35,143 nt of DNA from Mucinivorans sp036654415 (GCA_036654415.1 JAVVSB010000019.1:1-35143); one strand, 5' to 3'; shown: positions 14,762 to 23,653, counted from the first letter of the stretch. Notes: generated from the letters alone by a model not told the origin. Translations and numbers: made by a program.

Positions 14762-15706
14762 ATGAAAAAACAACTCATCGTGCTATTGATTATGGTCTGC
14801 ACATTTGCTGCCTGTAACCACAATGACAAAGACTCGTTTAATCGACTCGACAAATTGTTGTTGCAGAAGTACCCATTTGCTACCAATATTCATTGGACTA
14901 ATAAGGGTAAGTATTCTGTGGCCTCATTTTGGGTTCCTCGTTCTAGGGCTGAGTCTGATTCTGTTGCCGTCTGGTTTGGTCCCGATGACCAAATGGACTT
15001 GATTGACGAGGAGATTGCCTTTGCCGAGTTGCCTATTGCCGTTCAGGAAAAGTTTAAAAAGATAAAGAGCAAGATTGATAAGCAACTTTATAGCAATACG
15101 TCATTTTGGGTTATTGATGATGTGTGTAAATTGGAGCGCGATGGACTCCTCTCCTATAAGATAGAGGTCGAGGCCGTTGCCGATGATGATATTGAGGTTG
15201 ATATCTATTTTGACGCACAGGGTGTTATGCTCAAAGAGGTTCAAGACATCGACGAAGATACAGAGGAACCTTTTGAAATTCCCGATAATGTAGCCAAATG
15301 GATAACTAAAAACTTTCCTAAGGCTGATGTTCTTTACTACGAAGCAGAGCAAGAAGGGGGCGTTAATATTCACGAATTAGACCTGTCGGATGGAGCGGTA
15401 ATCATCGAGGTTGAGCTTGTCGAACAGGGAACAGATTTTATAGCTGATGTGCAATTTAACTATCCTAATGTGGATGCTTTACCTGCGGATGTGGCTCTGA
15501 AGTTCAAAGAGGTTACGGCTGGTCAAACTTTGTTTTCCCTTGCAGATATCGTGCAGTTGGTTATGAATCGTGGGGAGCAAGGAGAGGAGTTTTCTTGTGT
15601 ATTCTTTAATATCAATGGTTTTGGTAATCTGGAAATCATCAAGAAGAGTGACGGTTCTTTTATTGTGGGAGAGATAGAGATAGAGTCAGAGTCAGAGACT
15701 CTTTAA
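14762..15706 (+). CDS. Lipoprotein with PepSY-like (DUF2874-type) repeats
   Basis: A 314-residue secreted lipoprotein. The signal peptide (KKQLIVLLIMVCTFAAC) has a lipobox ending at Cys18. The mature part appears to contain two or three copies of a roughly 90-residue unit with a helix of the type LDKLLLQKYPFATNIHW or VAKWITKNFPKADVLYYE, followed by strands ending in VEVDIYFDAQG-like sequence. That resembles the PepSY-like family of Bacteroidota periplasmic proteins. The protein is strongly acidic. Its molecular function is unknown; related PepSY domains are proposed to bind or inhibit peptidases. It is a single-gene unit with its own promoter, dyad and terminator. Confidence 0.8.
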   Translation: MKKQLIVLLIMVCTFAACNHNDKDSFNRLDKLLLQKYPFATNIHWTNKGKYSVASFWVPRSRAESDSVAVWFGPDDQMDLIDEEIAFAELPIAVQEKFKKIKSKIDKQLYSNTSFWVIDDVCKLERDGLLSYKIEVEAVADDDIEVDIYFDAQGVMLKEVQDIDEDTEEPFEIPDNVAKWITKNFPKADVLYYEAEQEGGVNIHELDLSDGAVIIEVELVEQGTDFIADVQFNYPNVDALPADVALKFKEVTAGQTLFSLADIVQLVMNRGEQGEEFSCVFFNINGFGNLEIIKKSDGSFIVGEIEIESESETL

Positions 15707-15732
15707 TGTGGACAAAGCTCTCTGTTTTTAGT

Positions 15733-15770
15733 AAACTGGTCGACCTTTTATAGGTCGACCAGTTTTTTTT
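15733..15770 (+). terminator. Intrinsic terminator after the lipoprotein gene
   Basis: AAACTGGTCGACC (15733-15745) and GGTCGACCAGTTT (15753-15765) form a perfect 13-bp stem with a 7-base loop, followed by a run of Ts to 15770. Confidence 0.95.
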
Positions 15771-15871
15771 ATTGCTCAATGACAATAAATATAAATTTAG
15801 ATGCGTTGATAACTACAACAAAATTGAGGTGAAATAGATTTTAGGGTATAGTGTCAAAATTTGCGTGAGCT

Positions 15872-15903
15872 ATTGGTTTATATAAAAAAAAAATATATCT
15901 TTG
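15872..15903 (+). promoter_or_regulatory. Promoter of the V-ATPase operon
   Basis: ATTG (15872-15875), 20 bases, TATCTTTG (15896-15903). The -7 box is an exact TAnnTTTG match and the -33 box has one mismatch. The predicted leader to the first gene is about 95 bases and contains a 16-codon ORF. The remaining sequence at 15771-15871 is AT-rich with nothing else recognised. Confidence 0.7.
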
Positions 15904-15927
15904 CCTAATCAAGTAAAGTCAAATAGT

Positions 15928-15978
15928 ATGGCAGATAGACCTAAAAATGTTTTGCTAATTATTTTACACTACTTATAA
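15928..15978 (+). CDS. Possible 16-residue leader ORF before the V-ATPase operon
   Basis: ATG at 15928 opens a short frame, MADRPKNVLLIILHYL, ending TAA at 15976-15978, 23 bases before the atpE start. It lies within the predicted 5' leader. No terminator/antiterminator pair is evident around it, so it may be chance. Confidence 0.2.
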   Translation: MADRPKNVLLIILHYL

Positions 15979-16001
15979 GCACCAAAACGTCTAATTAGAT
16001 A

Positions 16002-16598
16002 ATGGAAAACAGACTTCAACAACTAACAGAGAAGCTCTACCAAGAGGGGCTTTCAAAAGGACAGGCCGAGGCTGAGCAGATTTTGGCTCAGGCTAAAAAA
16101 GAGGCTGATGCCATCGTAGCCCAGGCTCAAGCTAAGGCTCAGTCTACTGAGGCATCGGCTCAAAAGGCTGCCGCCGAATTGATGAACAATACAAAGAAGG
16201 AGGTGCAGATGGCCTCGGAACAGATATTTTCAGAGCTTCGTTCGCGTATCGAGCGAATGGTCACTATGGAGACTCTAAGTCCTGTGGTCTCGGCTGCATG
16301 GAGTGATGGGGCATTTGTCAAAGAGCTTATACTCAAGGCTGTTTCTGGTTTTAATCCTACGGCTGCTGAGCCCGTTAAGGTGGTGGTTCCCGAGGCTTTT
16401 GTTGAGCAAATCAAGGCTGTTGTAGCCGATAAGTTTGGTAAGGGTGTTACTGTGGTAACCGATTCCAAGGTCAAGGTGCCTTTTAGGATTGCGCCAGCCA
16501 CGGGTGGTTATTATGTTAGTTTCACTGATGCTGACTTTGATGCTCTGCTCAAGTCTTACCTCCGTTCTAATGTGGTAGAGTTGCTCTATGGTAAATAA
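16002..16598 (+). CDS. atpE: V/A-type ATPase subunit E
   Basis: A 198-residue subunit E, part of the peripheral stalk that connects the catalytic head to subunit I. The N-terminal half (about residues 1-85) is a long Ala/Gln/Lys-rich helix (AEAEQILAQAKKEADAIVAQ, AQKAAAELMNNTKKEV) that would form a coiled coil. The C-terminal half is the alpha/beta domain (VKVVVPEAFVEQIKAVVADK, RIAPATGGYYVSFTDADFDA). It is the first gene of a seven-gene operon and overlaps the next gene by 11 bases. No partner subunit G/H gene is seen in the operon. Confidence 0.88.
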   Translation: MENRLQQLTEKLYQEGLSKGQAEAEQILAQAKKEADAIVAQAQAKAQSTEASAQKAAAELMNNTKKEVQMASEQIFSELRSRIERMVTMETLSPVVSAAWSDGAFVKELILKAVSGFNPTAAEPVKVVVPEAFVEQIKAVVADKFGKGVTVVTDSKVKVPFRIAPATGGYYVSFTDADFDALLKSYLRSNVVELLYGK

Positions 16599-17478
16599 TT
16601 TTTATAAGTTAAAGAGTCTGTTATCACCTGCTGGACAGTATCACTGTCTGGTGGCTGGTTTGCCTGAGCTTACTTTCGATATGGGTTCCAGTGTTGACTT
16701 TGTTGCCTTGCGGGCCGAAATCGCCTCTGAACTTACGGCTGAGGATATGGATTCGGTGGGTTTGCTCTATCTGTTTTATGATATAGAGAACTTGGTCAAC
16801 AAATTACGAGGGAAGAATCTCCTTTTCAATAAGTTAGGTAACCTAACACCATCTCAGATAACCGCCGAGATAGCCTCAGAATCCGATGGTGATGAACCTT
16901 TTGACTCTTTGTTGCCCGATGGCCTACGCTTGATTGTTGACCGCTATCGTGGTGATGTGGAGCAAGAGTCTGATGACCCATTGGAGCCTGTTGCCGAGTC
17001 GGAGCTTGAGCGTGAGCTTTACACCGAGTTCTATAATTTGGCTATTGATTGTCCTAGCCGTTTTATGCGCGAGTGGGCTGTTGCTGACCGTACCATACGG
17101 AATTTGGTGGTGGCTAGCCGTGCGCGCGCCTTGGGTGTCGATGCCACAACGATGATAGTGGGTGAGGGTGAGTTGGAGCAACAGATGCTTTCGAGTCAAG
17201 CTTCGGATTTTGGTCTACGTGGCCAGTTCGAATATCTTGAATTGCTTATGGCTGTTCTGGAGACTACTGATTTCGTGGAGCGCGAACGTAAGATGGATAC
17301 CCTGCGTTGGAATATAGCTCAGAGTATCACAGAGCAAAATTATTTTGATGCCGAATTTATTTTGGCCTATTTGGTCAAGATGAACATTCTATATCGTTGG
17401 CGAGCCCTGGATAAGGCCATTGGTGCGGAGCGTTTTAGCGAAATCGTGGGCAAATTTACAAGTGATTTGAAATTATAA
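16588..17478 (+). CDS. DUF2764 protein, probable V-ATPase subunit C equivalent
   Basis: A 296-residue, mostly helical soluble protein with characteristic segments YHCLVAGLPELTFDMGSS near the N terminus, LYLFYDIENLVNKLRG at about 55-70, and FNLAIDCPSRFMREWAV-like sequence near 145-160. It occupies the second position of the operon, between E and A, as its DUF2764 relatives do in Bacteroides and Chlamydia. Those operons have no recognisable subunit C. From position and length it may take the place of subunit C/d, the socket coupling the rotor shaft to the membrane ring; this is inference. It overlaps atpE by 11 bases and ends 5 bases before atpA. Confidence 0.8.
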   Translation: MVNNFYKLKSLLSPAGQYHCLVAGLPELTFDMGSSVDFVALRAEIASELTAEDMDSVGLLYLFYDIENLVNKLRGKNLLFNKLGNLTPSQITAEIASESDGDEPFDSLLPDGLRLIVDRYRGDVEQESDDPLEPVAESELERELYTEFYNLAIDCPSRFMREWAVADRTIRNLVVASRARALGVDATTMIVGEGELEQQMLSSQASDFGLRGQFEYLELLMAVLETTDFVERERKMDTLRWNIAQSITEQNYFDAEFILAYLVKMNILYRWRALDKAIGAERFSEIVGKFTSDLKL

Positions 17479-17483
17479 GAAAT

Positions 17484-19238
17484 ATGAAAACACAAGGAGA
17501 AGTTATAGGTATTATTGCCAATCTGGTGACCGTAAAATGCTCGGGGCCAGTTTCTCAGAACGAGATATGTTATATCGATTTGGGTAATACACGCCTAATG
17601 GCCGAGGTCATCAAAATCAAAGGTGATTTGGCTTTTGTTCAGGTTTTTGAGAGCACTCGTGGTTTGGGTTCTGGAGCCAAGGTTGAGTTTGTGGGGCGTA
17701 TGTTAGAGGCCACTTTGGGTCCTGGTATCCTAGCTCGAATTTACGATGGTCTACAAAATGACCTCAAGGCTATGGATGGTGTTTTTTTAACTCGTGGGCT
17801 CTACACTCCAGCTTTGGATATGGAGAGTTCATGGTCCTTTACCCCTTTTGTCAAGGTGGGTCAAACAGTGCAGGCGGCTGACTGGTTGGGCTCAGTACCC
17901 GAGGGGTGGTTGGAACATAAGATTATGGTTCCCTTTACTTTTAAGGGTGAATATAAAGTCAAAAGTATCTCCGAGGCCAAAACTCTCAAGATTACTGACA
18001 TCGTGGCTGTGCTAACTGACAGTCAAGGTATTGACCACGATGTTACTATGATACAGAAGTGGCCCGTCAAAGTGGCCATCACCGCTTTTGACCATAAACC
18101 TCGTCCCGAGAAGACCATGGTCACGGGTATGCGTGCCATCGACACTTTTAATCCTATTGCCGAGGGTGGTACGGGTTTTATTCCTGGCCCTTTTGGTGCT
18201 GGTAAGACTGTGCTTCAGCACGCCATCTCCAAGCAGGCCGATGCCGAGGTTATCATTATTGCCGCTTGTGGTGAACGTGCCAATGAGGTGGTCGAGACTT
18301 TTGTGGAATTCCCGAATTTGGATGACCCTCGCACGGGTCGTAAGTTGATGGAGCGTACGGTGATTATCGCTAACACCTCCAATATGCCTGTTTCAGCTCG
18401 TGAAGCTTCGGTTTATACAGCCATGACCATCGGCGAATATTACCGTGCCATGGGTTACAAGGTGCTTTTGCTGGCCGACTCCACCTCTCGCTGGGCTCAG
18501 GCTCTGCGCGAGATGTCCAATCGTCTCGAGGAACTTCCAGGTCAGGACGCTTTTCCTATGGACCTTCCTGCCATTATTTCAGCCTTCTATGCGCGTGCTG
18601 GTTATGTATATCTGAACAATGGTCAGACTGGTTCGGTCACCTTTTTGGGCACTGTTTCGCCTGCTGGTGGGAACCTTAAGGAGCCTGTGACCGAGTCCAC
18701 CAAAAAGGCGGCCCGTTGCTTCTATGCTCTATCTCAGACGCGTGCTGACTCAAAACGCTATCCCGCCATCGACCCCTTGGATAGTTATTCCAAATATTTG
18801 GAATATCCCGAGATTATAAAGTTCTTGGGTGAAAAATTTGGTGGTGATTGGGTTGATAAAGTGCTCAGTGCCAAGACTATGGTTCAACGTGGTAAGGAGG
18901 CTTATGAGCAGATTAATATCCTTGGTGATGATGGTGTGCCAGTTGAGTACCACGACCGTTTTTGGAAGTCGGAGCTACTGGACTTTATCATTCTTCAGCA
19001 GGATAGTTTCGATAAAGTGGATGCTAACTGTACCATCGAGCGTCAACGTTATATGTTCGATTTGGTTATGGACATCACCTCCTCTAGCCTTAGTTTTGAT
19101 GATTTTGAGCAGTGTATAGGTTATTACAAACGCCTAATCAACGCTCTACGTCAGATGAACTATTCTGAGTGGCAGAGTGATGATTTTAAAAAATATCTCT
19201 CACAGGCCCAGGCAATTATTGCTGAAAAGAGAGCTTAA
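17484..19238 (+). CDS. atpA: V/A-type ATPase catalytic subunit A
   Basis: A 584-residue catalytic subunit. The beta-barrel domain covers about 1-75, and the non-homologous insert typical of V/A-type A subunits about 115-190. The P-loop GPFGAGKT lies at residues 235-242. Further catalytic features are AACGERANEVVETFVEFP, the Walker B strand KVLLLADSTSRWAQALRE and FPMDLPAIISAFYARAGYV. The C-terminal helical domain is complete. Length is normal for the bacterial form. It lies 5 bases after the DUF2764 gene and 35 before atpB. Confidence 0.97.
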   Translation: MKTQGEVIGIIANLVTVKCSGPVSQNEICYIDLGNTRLMAEVIKIKGDLAFVQVFESTRGLGSGAKVEFVGRMLEATLGPGILARIYDGLQNDLKAMDGVFLTRGLYTPALDMESSWSFTPFVKVGQTVQAADWLGSVPEGWLEHKIMVPFTFKGEYKVKSISEAKTLKITDIVAVLTDSQGIDHDVTMIQKWPVKVAITAFDHKPRPEKTMVTGMRAIDTFNPIAEGGTGFIPGPFGAGKTVLQHAISKQADAEVIIIAACGERANEVVETFVEFPNLDDPRTGRKLMERTVIIANTSNMPVSAREASVYTAMTIGEYYRAMGYKVLLLADSTSRWAQALREMSNRLEELPGQDAFPMDLPAIISAFYARAGYVYLNNGQTGSVTFLGTVSPAGGNLKEPVTESTKKAARCFYALSQTRADSKRYPAIDPLDSYSKYLEYPEIIKFLGEKFGGDWVDKVLSAKTMVQRGKEAYEQINILGDDGVPVEYHDRFWKSELLDFIILQQDSFDKVDANCTIERQRYMFDLVMDITSSSLSFDDFEQCIGYYKRLINALRQMNYSEWQSDDFKKYLSQAQAIIAEKRA

Positions 19239-19273
19239 GAGACCATAAAAACAACAATATTCAAAGCAAGATA

Positions 19274-20581
19274 ATGGTATTTCAGAAAATCTACACACAG
19301 CTTACGGCGCTCACAAAAGCTACCGTAACGCTCAAGGCAACAGGAGTTACCAATGACGAATTGGCCACCGTGTCGGGACGTTTGGCCCAGGTGGTAAAGA
19401 TAAGTGGTGACACGGTCACCCTTCAAGTTTTTGAGGGGACTGAGTCCATCGCCACCGATGCTGAGGTTATTTTCCTTGGCCACCCACCTATGCTAAAGGT
19501 TAGCCACGAGTTGTGCGGACGATTTTTCGATGCCTATGGTAATCCGCTTGACGGAGCCCCTATTCAGGGAGAGGAGCGCGAGACTGGTGGTCCTGCTGTT
19601 AACCCCTACCGTCGTCGTCAGCCTTCTGAACTTATCGCCACAGGTATTGCGGGCATTGACCTTAACAACACCTTGGTTTCAGGCCAGAAGATACCGTTCT
19701 TCGCTGACCCTAACCAACCCTATAACCAGGTGATGGCCAATGTGGCTCTGCGGGCCGATGTTGACCGAATTATTTTGGGTGGTATGGGTATGACCAATGA
19801 CGACTATCTCTACTATAAAAATGTCTTCGACAATGCTGGTGCTTTGGATAGGATTGTCTCCTTCATGAACACCACCGACAATCCGCCTGTTGAGCGTCTT
19901 TTGGTACCCGATATGGCCCTTACGGCGGCTGAATATTTTGCTGTTGACCACAACGAAAAGGTATTGGTATTGCTTACCGATATGACCCTCTACGCTGATG
20001 CTTTAGCTATTGTGAGTAATCGTATGGACCAGATTCCATCCAAGGACTCCATGCCAGGTTCGCTCTATTCTGACTTGGCTAAGATTTATGAAAAGGCGGT
20101 TCAGTTGCCATCGGGTGGCTCAATCACCATTTTGGCCGTTACTACTCTTAATGGGGGTGACATCACCCACGCTGTGCCCGATAATACGGGTTACATCACC
20201 GAGGGTCAGCTTTTCTTAAGGGCTGATAGTGAAATTGGGAAGGTTATTGTTGACCCTTTCCGTTCGCTTTCTCGATTAAAACAGTTGGTTGTTGGTAAGA
20301 AAACTCGTGAGGATCATCCTCAGGTGATGAATGCCGCCGTACGTCTTTATGCCGATGCGGCCAATGCCCGCACCAAGTTAGAGAACGGTTTCGACCTTTC
20401 GGACTACGACACACGTACACTGGGTTTTGCCAAGGAGTACTCCAATGACCTTTTGGCCATTGACGTTAACATCTCAATTGACGAGATGCTTGACACTGCA
20501 TGGCGGCTCTTTGCCAAGTATTTCTCGCGCGAGGAGGTTGCCATCAAGGAGGCTATTTTGAATAAATATTGGCCAGCATAA
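19274..20581 (+). CDS. atpB: V/A-type ATPase regulatory subunit B
   Basis: A 435-residue non-catalytic subunit B. It lacks a P-loop: the corresponding region reads SGQKIPFFADPNQPYNQVMA. Other family marks are VLVLLTDMTLYADALAIVSN, MPGSLYSDLAKIYEKA, GGSITILAVTTLNGGDITHAVPDNTGYITEGQL and DPFRSLSRLKQLV. It alternates with A in the A3B3 head. Its C terminus is shorter than in eukaryotic B, as normal for the bacterial type. Confidence 0.96.
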   Translation: MVFQKIYTQLTALTKATVTLKATGVTNDELATVSGRLAQVVKISGDTVTLQVFEGTESIATDAEVIFLGHPPMLKVSHELCGRFFDAYGNPLDGAPIQGEERETGGPAVNPYRRRQPSELIATGIAGIDLNNTLVSGQKIPFFADPNQPYNQVMANVALRADVDRIILGGMGMTNDDYLYYKNVFDNAGALDRIVSFMNTTDNPPVERLLVPDMALTAAEYFAVDHNEKVLVLLTDMTLYADALAIVSNRMDQIPSKDSMPGSLYSDLAKIYEKAVQLPSGGSITILAVTTLNGGDITHAVPDNTGYITEGQLFLRADSEIGKVIVDPFRSLSRLKQLVVGKKTREDHPQVMNAAVRLYADAANARTKLENGFDLSDYDTRTLGFAKEYSNDLLAIDVNISIDEMLDTAWRLFAKYFSREEVAIKEAILNKYWPA

Positions 20582-20592
20582 TTTAGCAAGAG

Positions 20593-21183
20593 ATGATAAA
20601 GTATCAATTTAATAAGACAGCTTTGGGCGAATTGGGTAAACAACTCAAGATGCGCGAGCGTGCTCTGCCTACCATCAAAAGTAAGGAGAGTGCCTTGCGT
20701 GGTGAGGTTAAAAAGGCCAAGGACAAGGCTCGACAGATGGATACTCTTCAGCACCAAACCATGGAGCGGTATGAATATATGGTAGCCTTGTGGGGTGAAT
20801 TCGATACTTCGCTCATCGAGGTTAAGGATGTGGAGTTGGAGCAAAAAAAGATTGCTGGGGTGTTGATTCCATCCATTAAAGAGGTTATTTACAGTGAGAA
20901 ACCCTATAATTTGTTTAGTGCTCCACTTTGGACGGCCGATGGTGTTGGTATCCTAAAACAGTTGGCTCAAATCGGTATCGAGCGTGAGGTAGCCACCCTC
21001 AAGCAGGAAATTTTGGAAAAAGCGCGTAAGAAGACCACCCAGAAGGTTAATCTTTACGAGAAAGTTCAGATTCCTGGTTATCAAGAGGCTATACTCAAAA
21101 TCAAACGTTTTTTAGAGGACGAGGAGAATTTAAATAAATCTTCTCAGAAGATAGTCAAGCAACGCATCGAACAGGGTGCTTAA
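20593..21183 (+). CDS. atpD: V/A-type ATPase subunit D (central shaft)
   Basis: A 196-residue subunit D forming the rotor axle inside the A3B3 head. It begins with the family-typical helix IKYQFNKTALGELGKQLKMR and continues LPTIKSKESALRGEVKKAKD. The C terminus forms the second long helix (KVNLYEKVQIPGYQEAILKI, RFLEDEENLNKSSQKIVKQR). Both helices of the coiled-coil hairpin are present. It lies 11 bases after atpB. No separate F-subunit gene accompanies it. Confidence 0.92.
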   Translation: MIKYQFNKTALGELGKQLKMRERALPTIKSKESALRGEVKKAKDKARQMDTLQHQTMERYEYMVALWGEFDTSLIEVKDVELEQKKIAGVLIPSIKEVIYSEKPYNLFSAPLWTADGVGILKQLAQIGIEREVATLKQEILEKARKKTTQKVNLYEKVQIPGYQEAILKIKRFLEDEENLNKSSQKIVKQRIEQGA

Positions 21184-21251
21184 AGCATAATAATTAGTTA
21201 AGAAGGGTTCTGCAAAGTTCCCTAAAATAATATAAAACAGACAATAGAGAG

Positions 21252-23063
21252 ATGATAGTCCCAATGACTCGATACGGCTTTTTGCTCTATCACGGTGATG
21301 TTCCGCTTTTTTTGGAACACCTTCGCGAGTTGGGTATGGTCGATATTACTACCTTGAATTGGCAGGGCAACGACCACGAGAGGGAGCTGCTCACACAGAC
21401 TCAGCGTCTCATGGCCATTTCCAAGGCCATGCGTTCGGTTGTGCCCTCGGGTGAGGCTTATGGTTCGGCCGAACTTGCCGCCCAGGAGTGGGAAAAAGCT
21501 ACAACTGAGATTGCCTCACTTGATGGCGATATTGCTCGTTACCAAAAGGAGGCTTCCGAAGCTGCCGTTTGGGGAGAATTTGACCCCAAGGTTATTGACG
21601 CTTTGCGTCAAAAGGGTGTCACTCTACGTTTTTTCGAGGTCGCAGCGGCCAACTACAAACCTGAGTGGGAGGATGATTATGCCATTGAAGTGGTTGGTGA
21701 AACGGTTCAGTATAAATACTTTGTCATCGCTCAACAGAAAGTAGAACCCATTGAAATTTCGGCTGTCGAGGTTCGCACGCCAACATTCTCTGTTACTGAA
21801 AAAGAGGCTCAGATAGAGCAGTGTATCGCTCGGCAGGGGGTGCTTCAAGCCATTCTAGCTCGTGCCGCGGGTAATCAAAAAGATGTTTTAGAGCTTTCGT
21901 TGGAGTACCAAGAGCAACTTGATTTTTCGCAGATAGTGAATGCTGGCGAGAGTTATGGCCAAGGGTCTATGAAGATTCTTGAGGGGTTCTGCCAGAGTTC
22001 CGATGCGGCCAAGATTGAGGCTTTTGCCCAGGGGGAACAGGTTATTTTTACTTCCGAGAAGGCTTCGGTGGAGCAAAATCCACCTATCAAACTCAAGAAT
22101 AATTTCTTTGCCCGTCTTTATGAACCTATAGGTTCACTCTACATGAATCCGCGCTACGATGAGTTGGATATGACTCCATATTTTGCGCCGTTTTTTATGA
22201 TATTCTTTGGTATGTGTCTCGGTGATGCTGGGTATGGTTTTCTTTTTATGGCGGCCATTATGGTCTTGTGGAAAAAGGTGGAACGCAGATACCGTGATTT
22301 CTTGTGGCTGGGTATCTTCCTTAGCTTTTCGGGTATGATTTTTGGCTTTTTATCGGGTAATTTAGCTGGTATGTCACTGGCCAATATCAAGGCTTTCGAC
22401 AGTGTTCAGAGTTGGATGTTGCTTCGCGATCCCAATACAGTTTTCTACTTTTCCATCGCCCTGGGTGGTGTGCAGATACTTTTTGGCCAGGTGCTTCGTA
22501 TTTTTAACCGTATCAAGCGAGGTGGTTCTTATCTTTATGGTCTCTCTTCGTTGGGGTGGGTCATTCTATTTATCAGTGCTTTAACGGCCTTTGGTGTTGA
22601 TAACTTTTTGCCCGATTCGTCTGCCATGTTGGGCACTAGTAGTCTTAGTTTCTACATTGGCATGGCTGTTGCAGGTGTGTTGATACTCTTTTTTGCTGCT
22701 CCTGACAAAAATATTTTTGTCAGTTTTGCCAAAGGGGTTTATAGTATCTACGAGATGGCAACGGGAGTTGTGGGTGACCTCATCTCCTATGTGCGTCTTT
22801 TTGCCATTGGTTTGGCAGGAGCTATTATTGCGCAGGTTTTCAACGAGTTGGCTGTGGGGCTAAGTGGTAATATCCCAGTTCTCAGTTGGATTCTTATGGC
22901 TGTTATTTTAATCATTGGCCATGGTTTAAATATATTTATCAGCTCTTTGGGGGCTTTTGTTCACCCTGTACGTCTGACCTTTGTTGAGTTCTACAAGAAC
23001 GCTGAGTTCGATGGCGGTGGTCGTTCGTTTGACCCTTTTCGTAGAAAAAAAATTAATAACTAA
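21252..23063 (+). CDS. atpI: V/A-type ATPase membrane subunit I
   Basis: A 603-residue subunit I (the 'a' stator). The N-terminal half (about 1-300) is cytosolic with long helices and includes the family start MTRYGFLLYHGDVPLFLEHL. The C-terminal half has seven to eight membrane helices, beginning TPYFAPFFMIFFGMCLGDAGYG-like sequence near 310. The essential arginine of the ion half-channel is in DLISYVRLFAIGLAG, around residue 515. The C terminus VHPVRLTFVEFYKNAEFDGG is a family hallmark. Length is on the short side of normal. It lies 68 bases after atpD and 19 before atpK. Confidence 0.95.
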   Translation: MIVPMTRYGFLLYHGDVPLFLEHLRELGMVDITTLNWQGNDHERELLTQTQRLMAISKAMRSVVPSGEAYGSAELAAQEWEKATTEIASLDGDIARYQKEASEAAVWGEFDPKVIDALRQKGVTLRFFEVAAANYKPEWEDDYAIEVVGETVQYKYFVIAQQKVEPIEISAVEVRTPTFSVTEKEAQIEQCIARQGVLQAILARAAGNQKDVLELSLEYQEQLDFSQIVNAGESYGQGSMKILEGFCQSSDAAKIEAFAQGEQVIFTSEKASVEQNPPIKLKNNFFARLYEPIGSLYMNPRYDELDMTPYFAPFFMIFFGMCLGDAGYGFLFMAAIMVLWKKVERRYRDFLWLGIFLSFSGMIFGFLSGNLAGMSLANIKAFDSVQSWMLLRDPNTVFYFSIALGGVQILFGQVLRIFNRIKRGGSYLYGLSSLGWVILFISALTAFGVDNFLPDSSAMLGTSSLSFYIGMAVAGVLILFFAAPDKNIFVSFAKGVYSIYEMATGVVGDLISYVRLFAIGLAGAIIAQVFNELAVGLSGNIPVLSWILMAVILIIGHGLNIFISSLGAFVHPVRLTFVEFYKNAEFDGGGRSFDPFRRKKINN

Positions 23064-23082
23064 AAAACAATAACAAACAATT

Positions 23083-23559
23083 ATGGAACCAATTCTTTTA
23101 GCGTACATCGGAATCGCTGCAATGCTTATCTTCTCGGGCGTTGGCAGCTGTTATGGCACAACAGTGAGCGGCAATGCGGCCGTGGGTGCTATGAAAAAAA
23201 ACAAGGGTGCATTTGGTAGCTATATGATTCTTTGTGCGATGCCTTCGACACAGGGTCTTTATGGCTTCTTGGGCTACTTCCTTTTGAAGGGCTATCTTGT
23301 GCCAAACATCACTATGGCTATGGCTTCAGCTATTTTTGGCGTGGGTTTGGCTTGCGGTTTGATATGTCTTTACAGCTCAATCCGTCAGGGGCAACTTTCA
23401 GCCAATGGCATCACTGCCATCGGTAACGGTCATGACGTGTTTGGTAACTCGTTGATTTTGGTGGCTTTCCCTGAGCTTTATGCTATTTTGGGTGTAGCTG
23501 CTGTCTTCTTTGTAGGCCAGGCTATTGCTCCTTTGATGGCCGCTCTTCCTACTGTGTAG
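23083..23559 (+). CDS. atpK: V/A-type ATPase rotor-ring subunit K
   Basis: A 158-residue proteolipid with four membrane helices in two hairpins; only the second keeps the ion-binding carboxylate (Glu131 in AFPELYAIL). The first hairpin has MPSTQGLYGF with Thr56 and Gln57, and helix 3 carries Gln102 (IRQGQLSANGI). Against the sodium-binding residues known for Enterococcus hirae NtpK (Thr64, Gln65, Gln110, Glu139) all four match at a constant offset of eight, suggesting a sodium-translocating ring. It is the last gene of the operon, followed by a terminator. Confidence 0.95.
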   Translation: MEPILLAYIGIAAMLIFSGVGSCYGTTVSGNAAVGAMKKNKGAFGSYMILCAMPSTQGLYGFLGYFLLKGYLVPNITMAMASAIFGVGLACGLICLYSSIRQGQLSANGITAIGNGHDVFGNSLILVAFPELYAILGVAAVFFVGQAIAPLMAALPTV

Positions 23560-23581
23560 GTTAGCACTGATAAGTGGATAT

Positions 23582-23617
23582 AGGGGGAGAAGTTGCCGTG
23601 CAACGTTCCCCCTTTTT
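23582..23617 (+). terminator. Intrinsic terminator of the V-ATPase operon
   Basis: AGGGGGA (23582-23588) pairs with TCCCCCT (23607-23613), with an inner GTTGC-CGT-GCAAC stem. Five Ts at 23613-23617 follow. It is 22 bases after the atpK stop. Confidence 0.9.
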
Positions 23618-23653
23618 AATTTTAGAGGATTCCCTGTTGAATCCAGTAGTGAT

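Noticed and set aside
19274..20581. Loss of the P-loop in ATPase subunit B as a defect
   Set aside because: Subunit B of V/A-type ATPases is naturally non-catalytic and lacks the P-loop.
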